Shown here: piece after piece, positions 1-8,862 of the stretch
How the letters are laid out: each line of letters opens with the position of its first letter
Position numbering within the stretch: position 1 is the stretch's first letter
Assembly: GCF_016862275.1 (NCBI RefSeq)
Contig: NZ_BOMQ01000095.1
Location: 1 to 64,000 of the forward strand
DNA length: 64,000 nucleotides
Reading direction: 5' to 3'
DNA from: Actinoplanes nipponensis
GTDB taxonomy: Bacteria; Actinomycetota; Actinomycetes; Mycobacteriales; Micromonosporaceae
Program-made: the position numbers and the translations under genes
Notes under the pieces: model-generated
The model's database searches: none
What the model was told of the DNA's origin: nothing
Seen by the model: the letters and a program-made list of their open reading frames with translations, nothing else

Positions 1-14
1 GGACGCTTACTCGA

Positions 15-45
15 AGGGGCGGCACCCGTCAGGGGTGCCGCCCCT
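15..45 (-). terminator. Hairpin terminator overlapping the glpD stop codon
   Basis: A 13-bp perfect stem (15-27 with 33-45) has a 5-nt loop that contains part of the TGA stop of glpD. On the minus strand the last glpD codons form the 5' arm, so the terminator begins inside the coding region. The following tract is only weakly T-rich. Confidence 0.7.
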
Positions 46-1570
46 GTTCCGTCTCCACGATCGCGCGCGCGGCCGGCCGGGCCCGTGCCCGGTCGGCCGG
101 CACCAGCCCGATCCGGGTCCGCCGGTCGAGCAGGTCGTCCTCGTCCAGGGCGCCCTCCTGGCGCAGCCCCCACAGCAGCTCCGCGCCGGTCACGGCGACC
201 CCGTCGGCGACCGGTTCGGCCAGCGCCGGGTCGTCGGCGGCCAGCGCCGCCACCGCGGGCGCCTCGGTGCCGTACCGGGCGATCAGCCGCGCGGGCGCCG
301 ACAGCCGGGCCAGCGCCGGCGGCGGCGCGGCCCCGACCAGCGGCAGGTCGGCCGTGCGGCAGCGGCCCGGCGGCAGCCCCCGGGCGGCCAGCGCGGCGTC
401 CACGGCGTCCCGGGCCATCCGCCGGTACGTGGTCAGCTTCCCGCCCACCACAGTGGTGACCCCGCCGGGCGACGTGCGTACGGCATGCCGGCGGGACAGG
501 TCCGCCGTGCTCTCGCCGGAGCCGGCCAGCAGCGGGCGCAGGCCGGCGAACGCGCCCACCACGTCCGCCTCCCGCGGCGCCGGGTCCACGGCGGTGGCCA
601 GCACGTCCAGCAGGAAGCCGCGCTCGGCCACGCTGGGCTCGGGCACGTCGGGCACCGGGCCGTCCACCGGCTCGTCGGTCAGCCCGAGGTAGACGCGGCC
701 GTCGCCCTGGGGGAGGGCGAACACGAACCGGTTGGCCTCGCCCGGCACCGGAATGGTGAGGCCGGCGAGCTGGCCGCCCAGGGCGCCGGGGCGCAGCACC
801 AGGTGGGTGCCGCGGGACGGGCGCAGCCGGACGCCGGGATCCAGCCGGCCGGCCCACACCCCGGTCGCGTTGACGACGGCCCGGGCGCGCAGCGCGTGCT
901 CGGCGCCGGTGACCGTGTCGACCACCGTGGCGCCGTCGCCGTGCAGGTCGTCGACGCGGCACCGGGTGAGGATGCGGGCGCCGTGCCCGGCCGCGGTGCG
1001 GGCCAGCGCGACCACCAGCCGGGCGTCGTCGACGAGCTGGCCGTCCCAGCCGAGCAGGCCGCCGCGCAGGCCGTCGCGGCGGACCGCCGGGATCAGCCGG
1101 TGCACCTCGGCCGGGGCGATCCGGCGGGAGCGCGGCAACCGGGCGGCCGGCGTGCCGGCGGCGGCCCGCAGCACGTCGCCGGCGGCGAACCCGGCGCGGG
1201 CCAGCGCGGCCCGCCGGCCGGAGACCCCGGTGGTCAGCGGCAGCACCGACGGCAGCGCGCTGACCAGGTGCGGGGCCACCCGGCGGAGCAGGATGTCGCG
1301 TTCCACGGCGCTCTCGTAGGCCAGCCCCAGTTGCCCGCCGGCCAGGTAGCGCAGGCCGCCGTGGACCAGCTTGGAGCTCCACCGCGAGGTGCCGAAGGCG
1401 AGGTCGTGGGCGTCGACGGCGGCGACGGTGAGCCCGCGCGACGCGGCGTCGAGGGCGACCCCGGCCCCGGTGACGCCGAGCCCGACGACGAGCAGGTCGA
1501 CGCGGACGCCGCCGGCCAGCTCGGCCAGCTCGCGCCGGCGCCGCGCGGCGGTGAGCGCGGTGCCGTTCAC
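29..1570 (-). CDS. glpD: Glycerol-3-phosphate dehydrogenase, aerobic (FAD-dependent)
   Basis: This 513-residue protein oxidises sn-glycerol-3-phosphate to dihydroxyacetone phosphate and passes electrons to quinone at the membrane. The N-terminus has a Rossmann FAD motif (VGLGVTGAG) near residue 28 and the family signature SKLVHGGLRYL near residue 70. Length fits GlpD (about 500-570). The GTG start at 1570 overlaps the TGA of the upstream TetR gene (GTGA), so translation is probably coupled. The open frame runs further upstream but there it is only antisense or alternate frame to the regulator. The neighbouring alkylglycerone-phosphate-synthase-like oxidase and lipid kinase suggest that the product, DHAP, feeds lipid metabolism. 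Confidence 0.93.
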   Translation of the reverse strand: MNGTALTAARRRRELAELAGGVRVDLLVVGLGVTGAGVALDAASRGLTVAAVDAHDLAFGTSRWSSKLVHGGLRYLAGGQLGLAYESAVERDILLRRVAPHLVSALPSVLPLTTGVSGRRAALARAGFAAGDVLRAAAGTPAARLPRSRRIAPAEVHRLIPAVRRDGLRGGLLGWDGQLVDDARLVVALARTAAGHGARILTRCRVDDLHGDGATVVDTVTGAEHALRARAVVNATGVWAGRLDPGVRLRPSRGTHLVLRPGALGGQLAGLTIPVPGEANRFVFALPQGDGRVYLGLTDEPVDGPVPDVPEPSVAERGFLLDVLATAVDPAPREADVVGAFAGLRPLLAGSGESTADLSRRHAVRTSPGGVTTVVGGKLTTYRRMARDAVDAALAARGLPPGRCRTADLPLVGAAPPPALARLSAPARLIARYGTEAPAVAALAADDPALAEPVADGVAVTGAELLWGLRQEGALDEDDLLDRRTRIGLVPADRARARPAARAIVETEQGRHP

Positions 1571-2160
1571 GGGGCCAGGTACCGGTCGAGGAGCAGCCGC
1601 AGCTCGCCGTCCAGGTCGGCCTCGGTGACCTCGTCGGCCATCGTGCCGGCCGAGATGACGAAGCCGTGCAGCGCGAGCAGGACGCCGCGCCCGAGCAGCC
1701 CGGCGGGCCGCGGCCGCACCGAGCCGTCGGCGTGGCCCTCGGCGAGGTCCCGCACCAGCGCGGCCAGCATCAGGTCCTGGCTGGTGCCGCGCCGGTCCAC
1801 CAGGTACGGCAGCAGCACCTCGGGATCCAGCTCCACGATGCGGCGGAACACCGGGTGCGCGCGCAGCTGCCGGGCGCCGGAGGCCAGGCCGTCGACGAGC
1901 CGCTGCCGGGCGTGCTCGCCGCTCGCCGCGGCCCGGGCGCGCAGCGCCAGCTCGCTCCACTCGCGGGTCATCAGGTCGCCCACCAGCGACGCCATGTCGG
2001 GCCAGCGGCGGTACATGGTCATCCGGGAGACGCCGGCGCGGCGGGCCACGTCGGTGAGCGTGGTACGCCGCAGCCCGACCGCCAGGACGCAATCGCGGGC
2101 GGCGTCCAGCAGCACGTCGTCGGCCGTCCGCCGGTCGGGGGTGTTACGACTAGACGTCAT
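1567..2160 (-). CDS. TetR/AcrR-family transcriptional regulator
   Basis: A 197-residue one-component repressor. Residues 15-60 form the TetR helix-turn-helix (VARRAGVSRMTMYRRWPD), and the C-terminal two thirds is an all-helical ligand/dimer domain of ordinary length. Its ATG at 2160 lies only 16 bp from the divergent FAD-oxidase ATG at 2177, so it very likely represses both itself/glpD and the oxidase/kinase operon from one operator. It overlaps glpD by 4 bp. The ligand cannot be inferred; a glycerolipid intermediate is a reasonable guess from context only. Confidence 0.9.
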   Translation of the reverse strand: MTSSRNTPDRRTADDVLLDAARDCVLAVGLRRTTLTDVARRAGVSRMTMYRRWPDMASLVGDLMTREWSELALRARAAASGEHARQRLVDGLASGARQLRAHPVFRRIVELDPEVLLPYLVDRRGTSQDLMLAALVRDLAEGHADGSVRPRPAGLLGRGVLLALHGFVISAGTMADEVTEADLDGELRLLLDRYLAP

Positions 2161-2180
2161 GTGTCACAGTGTAACCATGA
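2150..2180. promoter_or_regulatory. Divergent control region with candidate TetR operator
   Basis: Only 16 bp separate the divergent ATG codons of the TetR gene and the FAD oxidase. The segment 2160-2174 (GTGTCACAGTGTAAC) is a quasi-palindrome centred on CACAGTG, and GACGTC lies beside it. The gap leaves no room for Shine-Dalgarno sequences, so both transcripts may be leaderless, or initiate inside the opposing gene. Operator assignment is inference. Confidence 0.5.
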
Positions 2181-3745
2181 CCGACCTGAGCCCCGTCGCC
2201 CGCTGGGGTGACCCGGCCGACGCCGTGACCCTGCCGCCCGGCGTCCGCGACCTGCTCGGCGCCGCCCTGGGTGTGCGGCCGCCCCGGCCCGCCGCCGCGA
2301 CGGCCCGGCTGCCCCGCCCCACCCTCGGCGCCCCCGTGCTGGAGGCCCTGCGCGCCGCCTGCCCCCGGGTGGAGACCGGCGACGCCGACCGCCTGGCCCA
2401 CGCGGCCGGCAAGTCCACCGTGGACTTGCTGCGGCTGCGCGGCGGCGAGGCCCCCGGGGCGCCCGACGCGGTGGCCCGGCCCGGCGGCCATGACGAGGTC
2501 GTGGCGCTGCTGGCCGCCTGCGCCGCGCACCACGTCGCCGTGGTGCCGTTCGGCGGCGGCACCTCCGTGGTGGGCGGCCTGGCCGCGGGCCGCGAGGGCT
2601 TCGCCGGCGTGCTCGCCCTCGACCTCGCCGGGCTCGACCGGCTGGTGCGGCTGGACCCGGTGTCGCGCACCGCGACATTCGAGGCCGGCGTGCGCGCGCC
2701 GCGCGCCGAGCAGTTGCTGGCCGCCGAGGGCTTCACCCTCGGCCACTTCCCCCAGTCCTTCGAGTACGCCAGCCTCGGCGGGTTCGCCGCCACCCGCTCC
2801 AGCGGCCAGGCGTCCGCCGGTCACGGCCGCTTCGACCGCATGGTGGTCGGGCTGCGCGCCGCCACCCCGGTCGGCCCGCTCGAGCTCGGGCGCGCGCCGG
2901 AATCCGCGGCCGGCCCCGACCTGCGGCAGCTGCTGCTGGGCTCCGAGGGCGTCTTCGGGGTCATCACCGAGCTCACCCTGCGGCTGCGCCCGGCCCCGGC
3001 CGCCCGCCGCTACGCCGGCTGGGCGTTTGCGTCCTTCGCCGCCGGGACCCGCGCGCTGCGCACCCTCACCCAGGACGGGCCGCTGCCCACCGTGCTGCGG
3101 CTCTCCGACGAGACCGAGACGGCGATCAACGCGACCACCGGCGGGGGCGCGGACGCCGGCGGCGGCTGCCTGGCCGTGGTCGGCTTCGAGGGTACGGAGG
3201 CCGACGTCGCGACCCGCGGCGAGGCGGCGGCCCGGCGGCTGACCGAGCTCGGCGGCACGCCCCTCGGGGAGGCGCCCGGCGAGCAGTGGCGCGCCGGACG
3301 GTTCCGGGCGCCGTACCTGCGCGACGCGCTGCTCGACGCCGGCGCCCTGGCCGAGACGCTGGAGACGGCGACGTTCTGGGACCGGTTGCCCGAGACGTAC
3401 GCCGCCGTGCGGGACGCGCTGACCGGGGCGCTGTCCGCCGCCGGGACGCCGCCCCTGGTGCTCTGCCACATCTCGCACGTCTACGAGACCGGCGCGTCGC
3501 TCTACTTCACCGTGGTGGCGGCCCAGGCGCCGGACCCGGTGGCCCAGTGGGGGGCGGCCAAGGCGGCGGCCGGTGACGCGATCGCCGCCACCGGGGCGAC
3601 GATCACCCACCATCACGGCGTGGGCCGCGACCACAAGCCCTGGTACGCGCGCGAGATCGGACCGGTGGGCGTCGCCGCCCTGCGCGGGGTCAAGGATTCG
3701 CTCGACCCGTACGGGATCCTCAACCCGGGCATCCTGCTGCCGTGA
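2177..3745 (+). CDS. FAD-binding oxidase, alkylglycerone-phosphate-synthase-like
   Basis: A 522-residue flavoprotein of the FAD_binding_4 plus FAD-oxidase C-terminal type. Around residue 120-210 is the PP-loop/FAD region (VPFGGGTSVVGGL, then FPQSFEYASLGGFAATRSSG), and the C-terminus ends with HHHGVGRDHKPWY and PYGILNPG, features of alkyldihydroxyacetonephosphate synthases and glycolate-oxidase-type enzymes. The AGPS group replaces the acyl chain of acyl-DHAP by a fatty alcohol to make an ether lipid; actinobacterial members are not all proven to do this. The ATG at 2177 is chosen because the long open frame upstream is antisense to glpD and the regulator. It overlaps the next gene by GTGA. 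Confidence 0.85.
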   Translation: MTDLSPVARWGDPADAVTLPPGVRDLLGAALGVRPPRPAAATARLPRPTLGAPVLEALRAACPRVETGDADRLAHAAGKSTVDLLRLRGGEAPGAPDAVARPGGHDEVVALLAACAAHHVAVVPFGGGTSVVGGLAAGREGFAGVLALDLAGLDRLVRLDPVSRTATFEAGVRAPRAEQLLAAEGFTLGHFPQSFEYASLGGFAATRSSGQASAGHGRFDRMVVGLRAATPVGPLELGRAPESAAGPDLRQLLLGSEGVFGVITELTLRLRPAPAARRYAGWAFASFAAGTRALRTLTQDGPLPTVLRLSDETETAINATTGGGADAGGGCLAVVGFEGTEADVATRGEAAARRLTELGGTPLGEAPGEQWRAGRFRAPYLRDALLDAGALAETLETATFWDRLPETYAAVRDALTGALSAAGTPPLVLCHISHVYETGASLYFTVVAAQAPDPVAQWGAAKAAAGDAIAATGATITHHHGVGRDHKPWYAREIGPVGVAALRGVKDSLDPYGILNPGILLP

Positions 3746-4644
3746 GCCGCGACGTCTTCACCGCGGTGGTCAACCCGGCGGCCGGCGCGGGCGCCGCCGC
3801 CGGCCGCATCACCCGCCTGGCCCGCGCCCTGCGCGAGGACGGCGCCGCGGTGACCGTCACCTACAGCCGGGCCCTGGGGCACGCCACCGAGCTGGCCGCC
3901 GACGCCGCCGCGCGGGGTCACACGGTGCTGGCCGTCGGCGGCGACGGCCTCGCCGGCGCGGTGGCCGCCGGCGTGGTGGGCACGGCGGCCGAGCTGGCGG
4001 TCGTCCCGGCCGGGCGCGGCAACGACCTGGCCCGGGCCGTCGCGCTGCCGGCCGGCCCGGCCGCGGCCGCCGCGGCCCTGCGCACGCTGCCCAGCCACGC
4101 CGTCGACGTCGCCGAGGCCGCCGGCCGCGTCGTCGTCGGCAGCGTCTGCGCGGGCATCGACGCCGCCGCCAACGACCTCGCCAACCGCCGCCGGCTGCCC
4201 CGGCGGCCGATCGCCTACCAGCTCGCCGGGCTCGCCGTGCTGGCCCGCTGGCGCCCGGTCGACTACACGCTCACCGTGGACGGCGAGACCGTGTCGTTCA
4301 CCGGCCACGCCGTGGTCGTCGCGAACGCGCCCTGGTACGGCGGCGGCCTGCCGATCGCCCCCGGCGCCCGGCTCGACGACGGCCTGCTCGACCTGGTCAC
4401 GGTCGGCGCCCTGTCGCGCCGGCACATGCTGGGCGCGCTCGCCGCGCTGCGCCGGGGGACGCACCTGGGCCGGCCCGGCATCGCGGCCCGGCGGATCCGG
4501 GAGATCACCATCGGGGCCTCCCGGCCGCTGCCGGTGTACGCCGACGGCGAGCCGCTGGGCCGGGGGCAGATCACGGTGCGGGTGCGGCCGGCGGCGTTGC
4601 GGCTGATCGGGGCCCCGGAACCGGCCGCCGACCCGGTGGGGTAG
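3742..4644 (+). CDS. Diacylglycerol-kinase-family lipid kinase
   Basis: A 300-residue DAGK catalytic-domain protein (YegS/BmrU/DgkB type) that phosphorylates a lipid hydroxyl with ATP. Visible signatures are NPAAGAG at residues 10-16, the nucleotide-binding GGDG (residue ~73) and PAGRGNDLAR (residue ~92), then a beta-sandwich C-terminal half ending with a YADGEPLG motif. The GTG start overlaps the TGA of the FAD oxidase, so the two are translationally coupled and probably act in one lipid pathway. Substrate (diacylglycerol, or an alkyl/ceramide analogue) is not decidable here. Confidence 0.88.
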   Translation: MSRDVFTAVVNPAAGAGAAAGRITRLARALREDGAAVTVTYSRALGHATELAADAAARGHTVLAVGGDGLAGAVAAGVVGTAAELAVVPAGRGNDLARAVALPAGPAAAAAALRTLPSHAVDVAEAAGRVVVGSVCAGIDAAANDLANRRRLPRRPIAYQLAGLAVLARWRPVDYTLTVDGETVSFTGHAVVVANAPWYGGGLPIAPGARLDDGLLDLVTVGALSRRHMLGALAALRRGTHLGRPGIAARRIREITIGASRPLPVYADGEPLGRGQITVRVRPAALRLIGAPEPAADPVG

Positions 4645-4944
4645 CCGCGCCGCGATCGCCGGTGGCTCGTGCCGTTCGGGATGCCCCGGGCCGACGGTCC
4701 GCGCGGTGTCGGTGGCGCGCCGGGTGCGGCCGGCGAACCGCCGCCGGGCGTGGAACGGCCAGCCCATCGCCCAGACCCGCTCCAGCCCGGCCCGGGTGAA
4801 TTCGCTGTGGCGGTCGACACCAAACCGCTGCCCAGCCGTCATCCGGCCGTTCCGCGACGTAGCGTTGAGGGCTGCCCAGGGCGGGTTCGCACGCCGCAAT
4901 CCTGGTGGAAGCCCGAGCCGCGAGGTGAATGTGGTGCACGCCCG
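4645..4944. other. 300-bp intergenic region, no supported gene
   Basis: No frame in this stretch has convincing coding character; long open frames here are GC-rich shadows. It must carry the promoter of the NRPS-like operon. One 13/14 match to the DevR-like box described for the island (4688-4701, GGGCCGACGGTCCG) occurs here, but it is isolated and 244 bp from the start, so I do not call it a site. Confidence 0.5.
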
Positions 4945-7900
4945 GTGACCCTGACGACCGACCTGCACCTCGTCCCGCTTCCCCCGCTGCACACCGCGCC
5001 GGTCGCCCCGGCGGTGTTCCGGTCCGCCGCCGCCCCGCCGCGGCGCACCCTGATCGACATCCTCGACGCCACCGTGCACGCGCACCCGGCCGCCCGCGCG
5101 CTCGACGACGGCGCCACCGCGCTGACGTACCGCGAGCTGGCCGACCGGGTCGACGCCGTCCGCCGCGCGCTCGCCGGGCACGGCATCGGCCCCGGCGACC
5201 GGGTCGGCGTCCGGGTCTCCTCCGGCACGGCGGAGCTGTACCTGGCCATTCTCGGGGTGCTGGCGGCCGGCGCGGCCTACGTCCCGGTCGACGCCGACGA
5301 TCCCGCGGAACGGGCCGAGCTGGTCTTCGCCGAGGCCGGCGTCGCCGCCGTGCTCGGCGACGGGCTGAGCGTGACGCCGCGCCGCAGCCCCGGGGGCCGC
5401 ACCGGCCGCCCGGGCCCGGACGACGACGCCTGGATCATCTTCACCTCCGGCTCGACCGGCACCCCGAAGGGCGTCGCGGTCAGCCACGGCGCGGCGGCGG
5501 CCTTCGTCGACGCCGAGGCGCGGCTGTTCCTCGCCGGCGAGGCCGGCGAGGCGATCGGCCCGCACGACCGCGTCCTGGCCGGGCTGTCGGTGGCGTTCGA
5601 CGCGTCCTGTGAGGAGATGTGGCTGGCCTGGCGGCACGGCGCCTGCCTGGTGCCGGCCGAGCGGGCGCTCGTGCGCAGCGGCGTCGACCTCGGCCCGTGG
5701 CTGGCCGAGCAGCGCATCTCCGTGGTGTCCACGGTGCCGACGCTGGCCGCGCTGTGGCCGGTCGAGGCGCTCGACGAGGTCCGGCTGCTGATCTTCGGCG
5801 GCGAGGCGTGCCCGCCCGAGCTGGCCGAACGGCTGGCCGTCGAGGGGCGCGAGGTCTGGAACACGTACGGGCCGACCGAGGCGACCGTGGTCGCCTGCGC
5901 CGCCCGGATGACCGGCGAGGGGCCGGTGCGCATCGGGCTGCCGCTCGCCGGCTGGCAGCTCGCGGTCGTCGACCCGGCCGGCGCGCCGGTGGCCATGGGG
6001 GAGACCGGCGAGCTGGTGATCGGCGGCGTGAGCCTGGCCCGCTACCTGGACGCCGCCAAGGACGCCGAGAAGTTCGCGCCGCTGCCCGCGCTGGGCTGGG
6101 ACCGGGCGTACCGCAGCGGGGACATCGTCCGCGCCGAGCCCGCCGGCCTGCTGTTCGTCGGGCGCGGGGACGAGCAGATCAAGCTCGGCGGGCGCCGGAT
6201 CGAGCTGGGCGAGGTCGACGCCGCGCTGCAGGCGCTGCCCGGCGTCGCCGGTGCGGCGGCCGCGGTGCAGCGCACTGCCGCGGGCAACCAGCTGCTGGTG
6301 GGCTACGTGGTGCCGCAGGACGGCGCCGCCTTCGACGCCGCGGCGGCCGCGCTGCGGATCCGCGAGCACCTGCCGGCCGCGCTCGTCCCGCTGCTGGCCG
6401 TGGTCGACGCGCTGCCGACCCGCACGTCGGGCAAGGTGGACCGGGCCGCGCTGCCCTGGCCGCTGCCCTCGGGAGAGGCGCCGGCGGCCGAGCTGACCGC
6501 GACCGAGCTGTGGCTCGCCGGCGGCTGGGCCGAGATCCTCGGGGTCCGGCCCACCGAGGCCGGCGCCGACTTCTTCAACCACGGCGGCGGCAGCCTGAAC
6601 GCGGCGCAGCTGGTCGCCTGGATCCGGCGCCGGCACCCGCGGGTCTCGGTGGCCGACATCTACCTGCACCCGCGGCTCTCGCAGCTCGCGGCGGTGCTCG
6701 ACGCCCTCGACGGCACGGCCGCCGTCCGCCGGGAGGTCCGGCCGACCCCGCGGCGCGCCGGGCTGGTCCAGGCCCTGCTGATCATGCCGATGCTGGCGCT
6801 GGTCGGGCTGCGCTGGCTGACCGTGCTGGCCGCGCTCGGCGCCGTCCTCCCGCTGGTCGCCCCGGCGCCGTGGGCCCCGGCGGTGGCCTGGTGGTGGCCG
6901 GTCGTGGGCTGGGCGCTGCTGTTCAGCCCGCCCGGCCGGATCGCCCTGGCGGCGGGCGGCGCCCGGCTGCTGCTGCGCGGCGTCCGCCCGGGCGACTATC
7001 CCCGCGGCGGCCGCGTGCACCTGCGGCTGTGGGCGGCCGAACGGCTCGCCGAGCTGACCGGCGCGACCGGCGTCGCCGGCGCGTCCTGGATGACCCGCTA
7101 CGCCCGGGCGCTCGGCGCCCAGGTCGGCCCGGACGTCGACCTGCACGCCGCGCCGCCGGTCACCGGCCTGCTCAAGCTGGGCCGCGGCGCCGCCGTCGAG
7201 CCCGAGGCCGACCTGTCCGGCCACTGGGTCGACGGCGACGTCGTCCACATCGGCAAGGTGCGTATCGGCGCGGGCGCCCGGGTCGGGTCGCGCAGCACCC
7301 TGATGCCCGGCGCCCGGATCGGCAAGGGCGCGCGGGTCGCCGCCGGCTCGACCGTGGCCGGCGCCGTGCCGGCCAACCAGCGCTGGGCCGGCTCCCCGGC
7401 GGCGCCCGCGGCCAAGGAGCCGGCGGACTGGCCCGCGCGGCGCCCGCCGCATTCCGGGCCGCGGGCGCGGTTCTGGGCCGCCGCGTACGGCCTGACCGCG
7501 CAACTGCTGGGGCTGGTGCCGGTGCTGGCCGCGCTGCCCGGGATCGCGCTGTTCGGCTGGACCGCCTCCACCCGGCCGTCCGCCGGCCCGCTGCTGGCCG
7601 CGGTCGCGGCGGGCACGGTCGCCTACCTGCTGGGCTACGCCCTGCTGGTGCTCCTGGCCGTCCGGGCGCTCAGCATCGGCCTGCGCGCCGGGTACCACCC
7701 CGTGCGGGGGCGGGTGGCGTGGCAGGTATGGGCCACCGAGCGGCTCATGGGGATGGCCCGGGTCGGGCTGTTCCCGCTCTACGCCAGCCTGTTCACCCCG
7801 GTGTGGCTGCGGCTGCTGGGCGCGAAGGTGGGCCGCGGCGTGGAGGCGTCCACGGTGCTGGCCCTGCCGGCGATGACCACGGTCGACGACGGGGCGTTCC

Positions 7901-8862
7901 TGGCCGACGACACCATGGTGGCCACGTACGAGCTGAGCCACGGGTGGCTGCGGGTCGCCCCGGCCCGCATCGGCAAACAGGCGTTCCTGGGCAACTCCGG
8001 GATGGCGGCCCCCGGCCGTTCGGTGCCCAAGCGCGGCCTGGTCGGCGTGCTGTCGTCGGCGCCGCGCAAGGCCAAGAAGGGCTCGTCCTGGCTGGGCGCC
8101 CCGCCGATGCCGCTGCGCCGCACGGTGGAGGCGGCCGACACCAGCCGCACCTTCGACCCGCCGCTGCGGCTCAAGCTGGCCCGGGCCGCGATCGAGCTGT
8201 GCCGGGTGATCCCGGTGATGCTCGCCGCCGCCCTCGCCGCCGGGGTGCTGGCCGCGCTGGCGGCGGTGTGGCGCTTCGCGGGCCCGGGGCCGGCCGCGCT
8301 CGCCGCCGGCCCGGTGATGCTCGCCGCCGCGCTCGTCGCCGCCGCCACCGCGACGGCCGCGAAGTGGCTGCTGGTCGGCCGGTTCCGGGTCGCCGACCGG
8401 GCCCTGTGGACGTCCTTCGTCTGGCGCAACGAGCTCGCCGACACGTTCGTCGAGGTGCTGGCCGCGCCGTGGCTGGTCCGCTTCGCGACCGGGACGCCGC
8501 TGCTGAGCGCCTGGCTGCGCACGCTCGGCGCGCGGATCGGCCGGGGCGTGTGGCTGGAGACGTACTGGCTGCCCGAGTACGACCTCGTCACGCTCGGCGA
8601 CGGCGCCACGGTGAACCGCGGCTGTGTCGTGCAGACCCACCTGTTTCATGATCGGGTGATGAGCATGGACCAGGTGACCCTCGGCGCGGGCGCCGCGCTC
8701 GGCCCGCACGGCATCGTGCTGCCCGGCGCGAGCATCGGCGCCCGCACGACCGTCGGGCCCGGCTCGCTGGTGACCCGCGGCGACGCCGTGCCGGCCGACA
8801 GCCGCTGGCGGGGCAACCCCATCGCCACCTGGCCCGCGCCGGCCGCCCGCCGGCCCGCATGA
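4945..8862 (+). CDS. Membrane-bound single-module NRPS, Pls (poly-amino-acid synthetase) architecture
   Basis: This 1305-residue protein has an adenylation domain (residues ~25-505; ATP motif FTSGSTGTPKG near 165, A10 lysine in RTSGKVDRAALP near 497), a carrier domain (phosphopantetheine Ser550 in HGGGSLNAAQL), then three membrane-helix blocks (~610-660, ~845-915, ~1080-1140). These alternate with three left-handed-beta-helix/hexapeptide modules (IGKVRIGAGARVGS; last at ~1210-1290). It lacks condensation and thioesterase domains. This is the TIGR02353 'NRPS terminal domain' plan of epsilon-poly-L-lysine synthetase (about 1320 residues), where the C-terminal modules catalyse repeated isopeptide formation. 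Specificity residues read D-A-E-S-I-G-T-V-V-K by alignment with GrsA; the acidic Glu suggests a basic substrate such as lysine or ornithine (inference). The GTG start is chosen by where homology begins; its Shine-Dalgarno is weak. It overlaps the peptidase gene by ATGA. Confidence 0.85.
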   Translation: MTLTTDLHLVPLPPLHTAPVAPAVFRSAAAPPRRTLIDILDATVHAHPAARALDDGATALTYRELADRVDAVRRALAGHGIGPGDRVGVRVSSGTAELYLAILGVLAAGAAYVPVDADDPAERAELVFAEAGVAAVLGDGLSVTPRRSPGGRTGRPGPDDDAWIIFTSGSTGTPKGVAVSHGAAAAFVDAEARLFLAGEAGEAIGPHDRVLAGLSVAFDASCEEMWLAWRHGACLVPAERALVRSGVDLGPWLAEQRISVVSTVPTLAALWPVEALDEVRLLIFGGEACPPELAERLAVEGREVWNTYGPTEATVVACAARMTGEGPVRIGLPLAGWQLAVVDPAGAPVAMGETGELVIGGVSLARYLDAAKDAEKFAPLPALGWDRAYRSGDIVRAEPAGLLFVGRGDEQIKLGGRRIELGEVDAALQALPGVAGAAAAVQRTAAGNQLLVGYVVPQDGAAFDAAAAALRIREHLPAALVPLLAVVDALPTRTSGKVDRAALPWPLPSGEAPAAELTATELWLAGGWAEILGVRPTEAGADFFNHGGGSLNAAQLVAWIRRRHPRVSVADIYLHPRLSQLAAVLDALDGTAAVRREVRPTPRRAGLVQALLIMPMLALVGLRWLTVLAALGAVLPLVAPAPWAPAVAWWWPVVGWALLFSPPGRIALAAGGARLLLRGVRPGDYPRGGRVHLRLWAAERLAELTGATGVAGASWMTRYARALGAQVGPDVDLHAAPPVTGLLKLGRGAAVEPEADLSGHWVDGDVVHIGKVRIGAGARVGSRSTLMPGARIGKGARVAAGSTVAGAVPANQRWAGSPAAPAAKEPADWPARRPPHSGPRARFWAAAYGLTAQLLGLVPVLAALPGIALFGWTASTRPSAGPLLAAVAAGTVAYLLGYALLVLLAVRALSIGLRAGYHPVRGRVAWQVWATERLMGMARVGLFPLYASLFTPVWLRLLGAKVGRGVEASTVLALPAMTTVDDGAFLADDTMVATYELSHGWLRVAPARIGKQAFLGNSGMAAPGRSVPKRGLVGVLSSAPRKAKKGSSWLGAPPMPLRRTVEAADTSRTFDPPLRLKLARAAIELCRVIPVMLAAALAAGVLAALAAVWRFAGPGPAALAAGPVMLAAALVAAATATAAKWLLVGRFRVADRALWTSFVWRNELADTFVEVLAAPWLVRFATGTPLLSAWLRTLGARIGRGVWLETYWLPEYDLVTLGDGATVNRGCVVQTHLFHDRVMSMDQVTLGAGAALGPHGIVLPGASIGARTTVGPGSLVTRGDAVPADSRWRGNPIATWPAPAARRPA

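Noticed and set aside
4688..4701. GGGCCGACGGTCCG upstream of the NRPS gene as a DevR box
   Set aside because: It is isolated, 244 bp from the start, and has a mismatch at the end base. Chance matches are expected at this GC content.
3613..8709. A 1698-codon open frame on the minus strand
   Set aside because: It is antisense to the lipid kinase and NRPS, its composition is Arg/Gly/Pro-rich low complexity, and it has no recognisable domain. GC-rich DNA gives such shadows.
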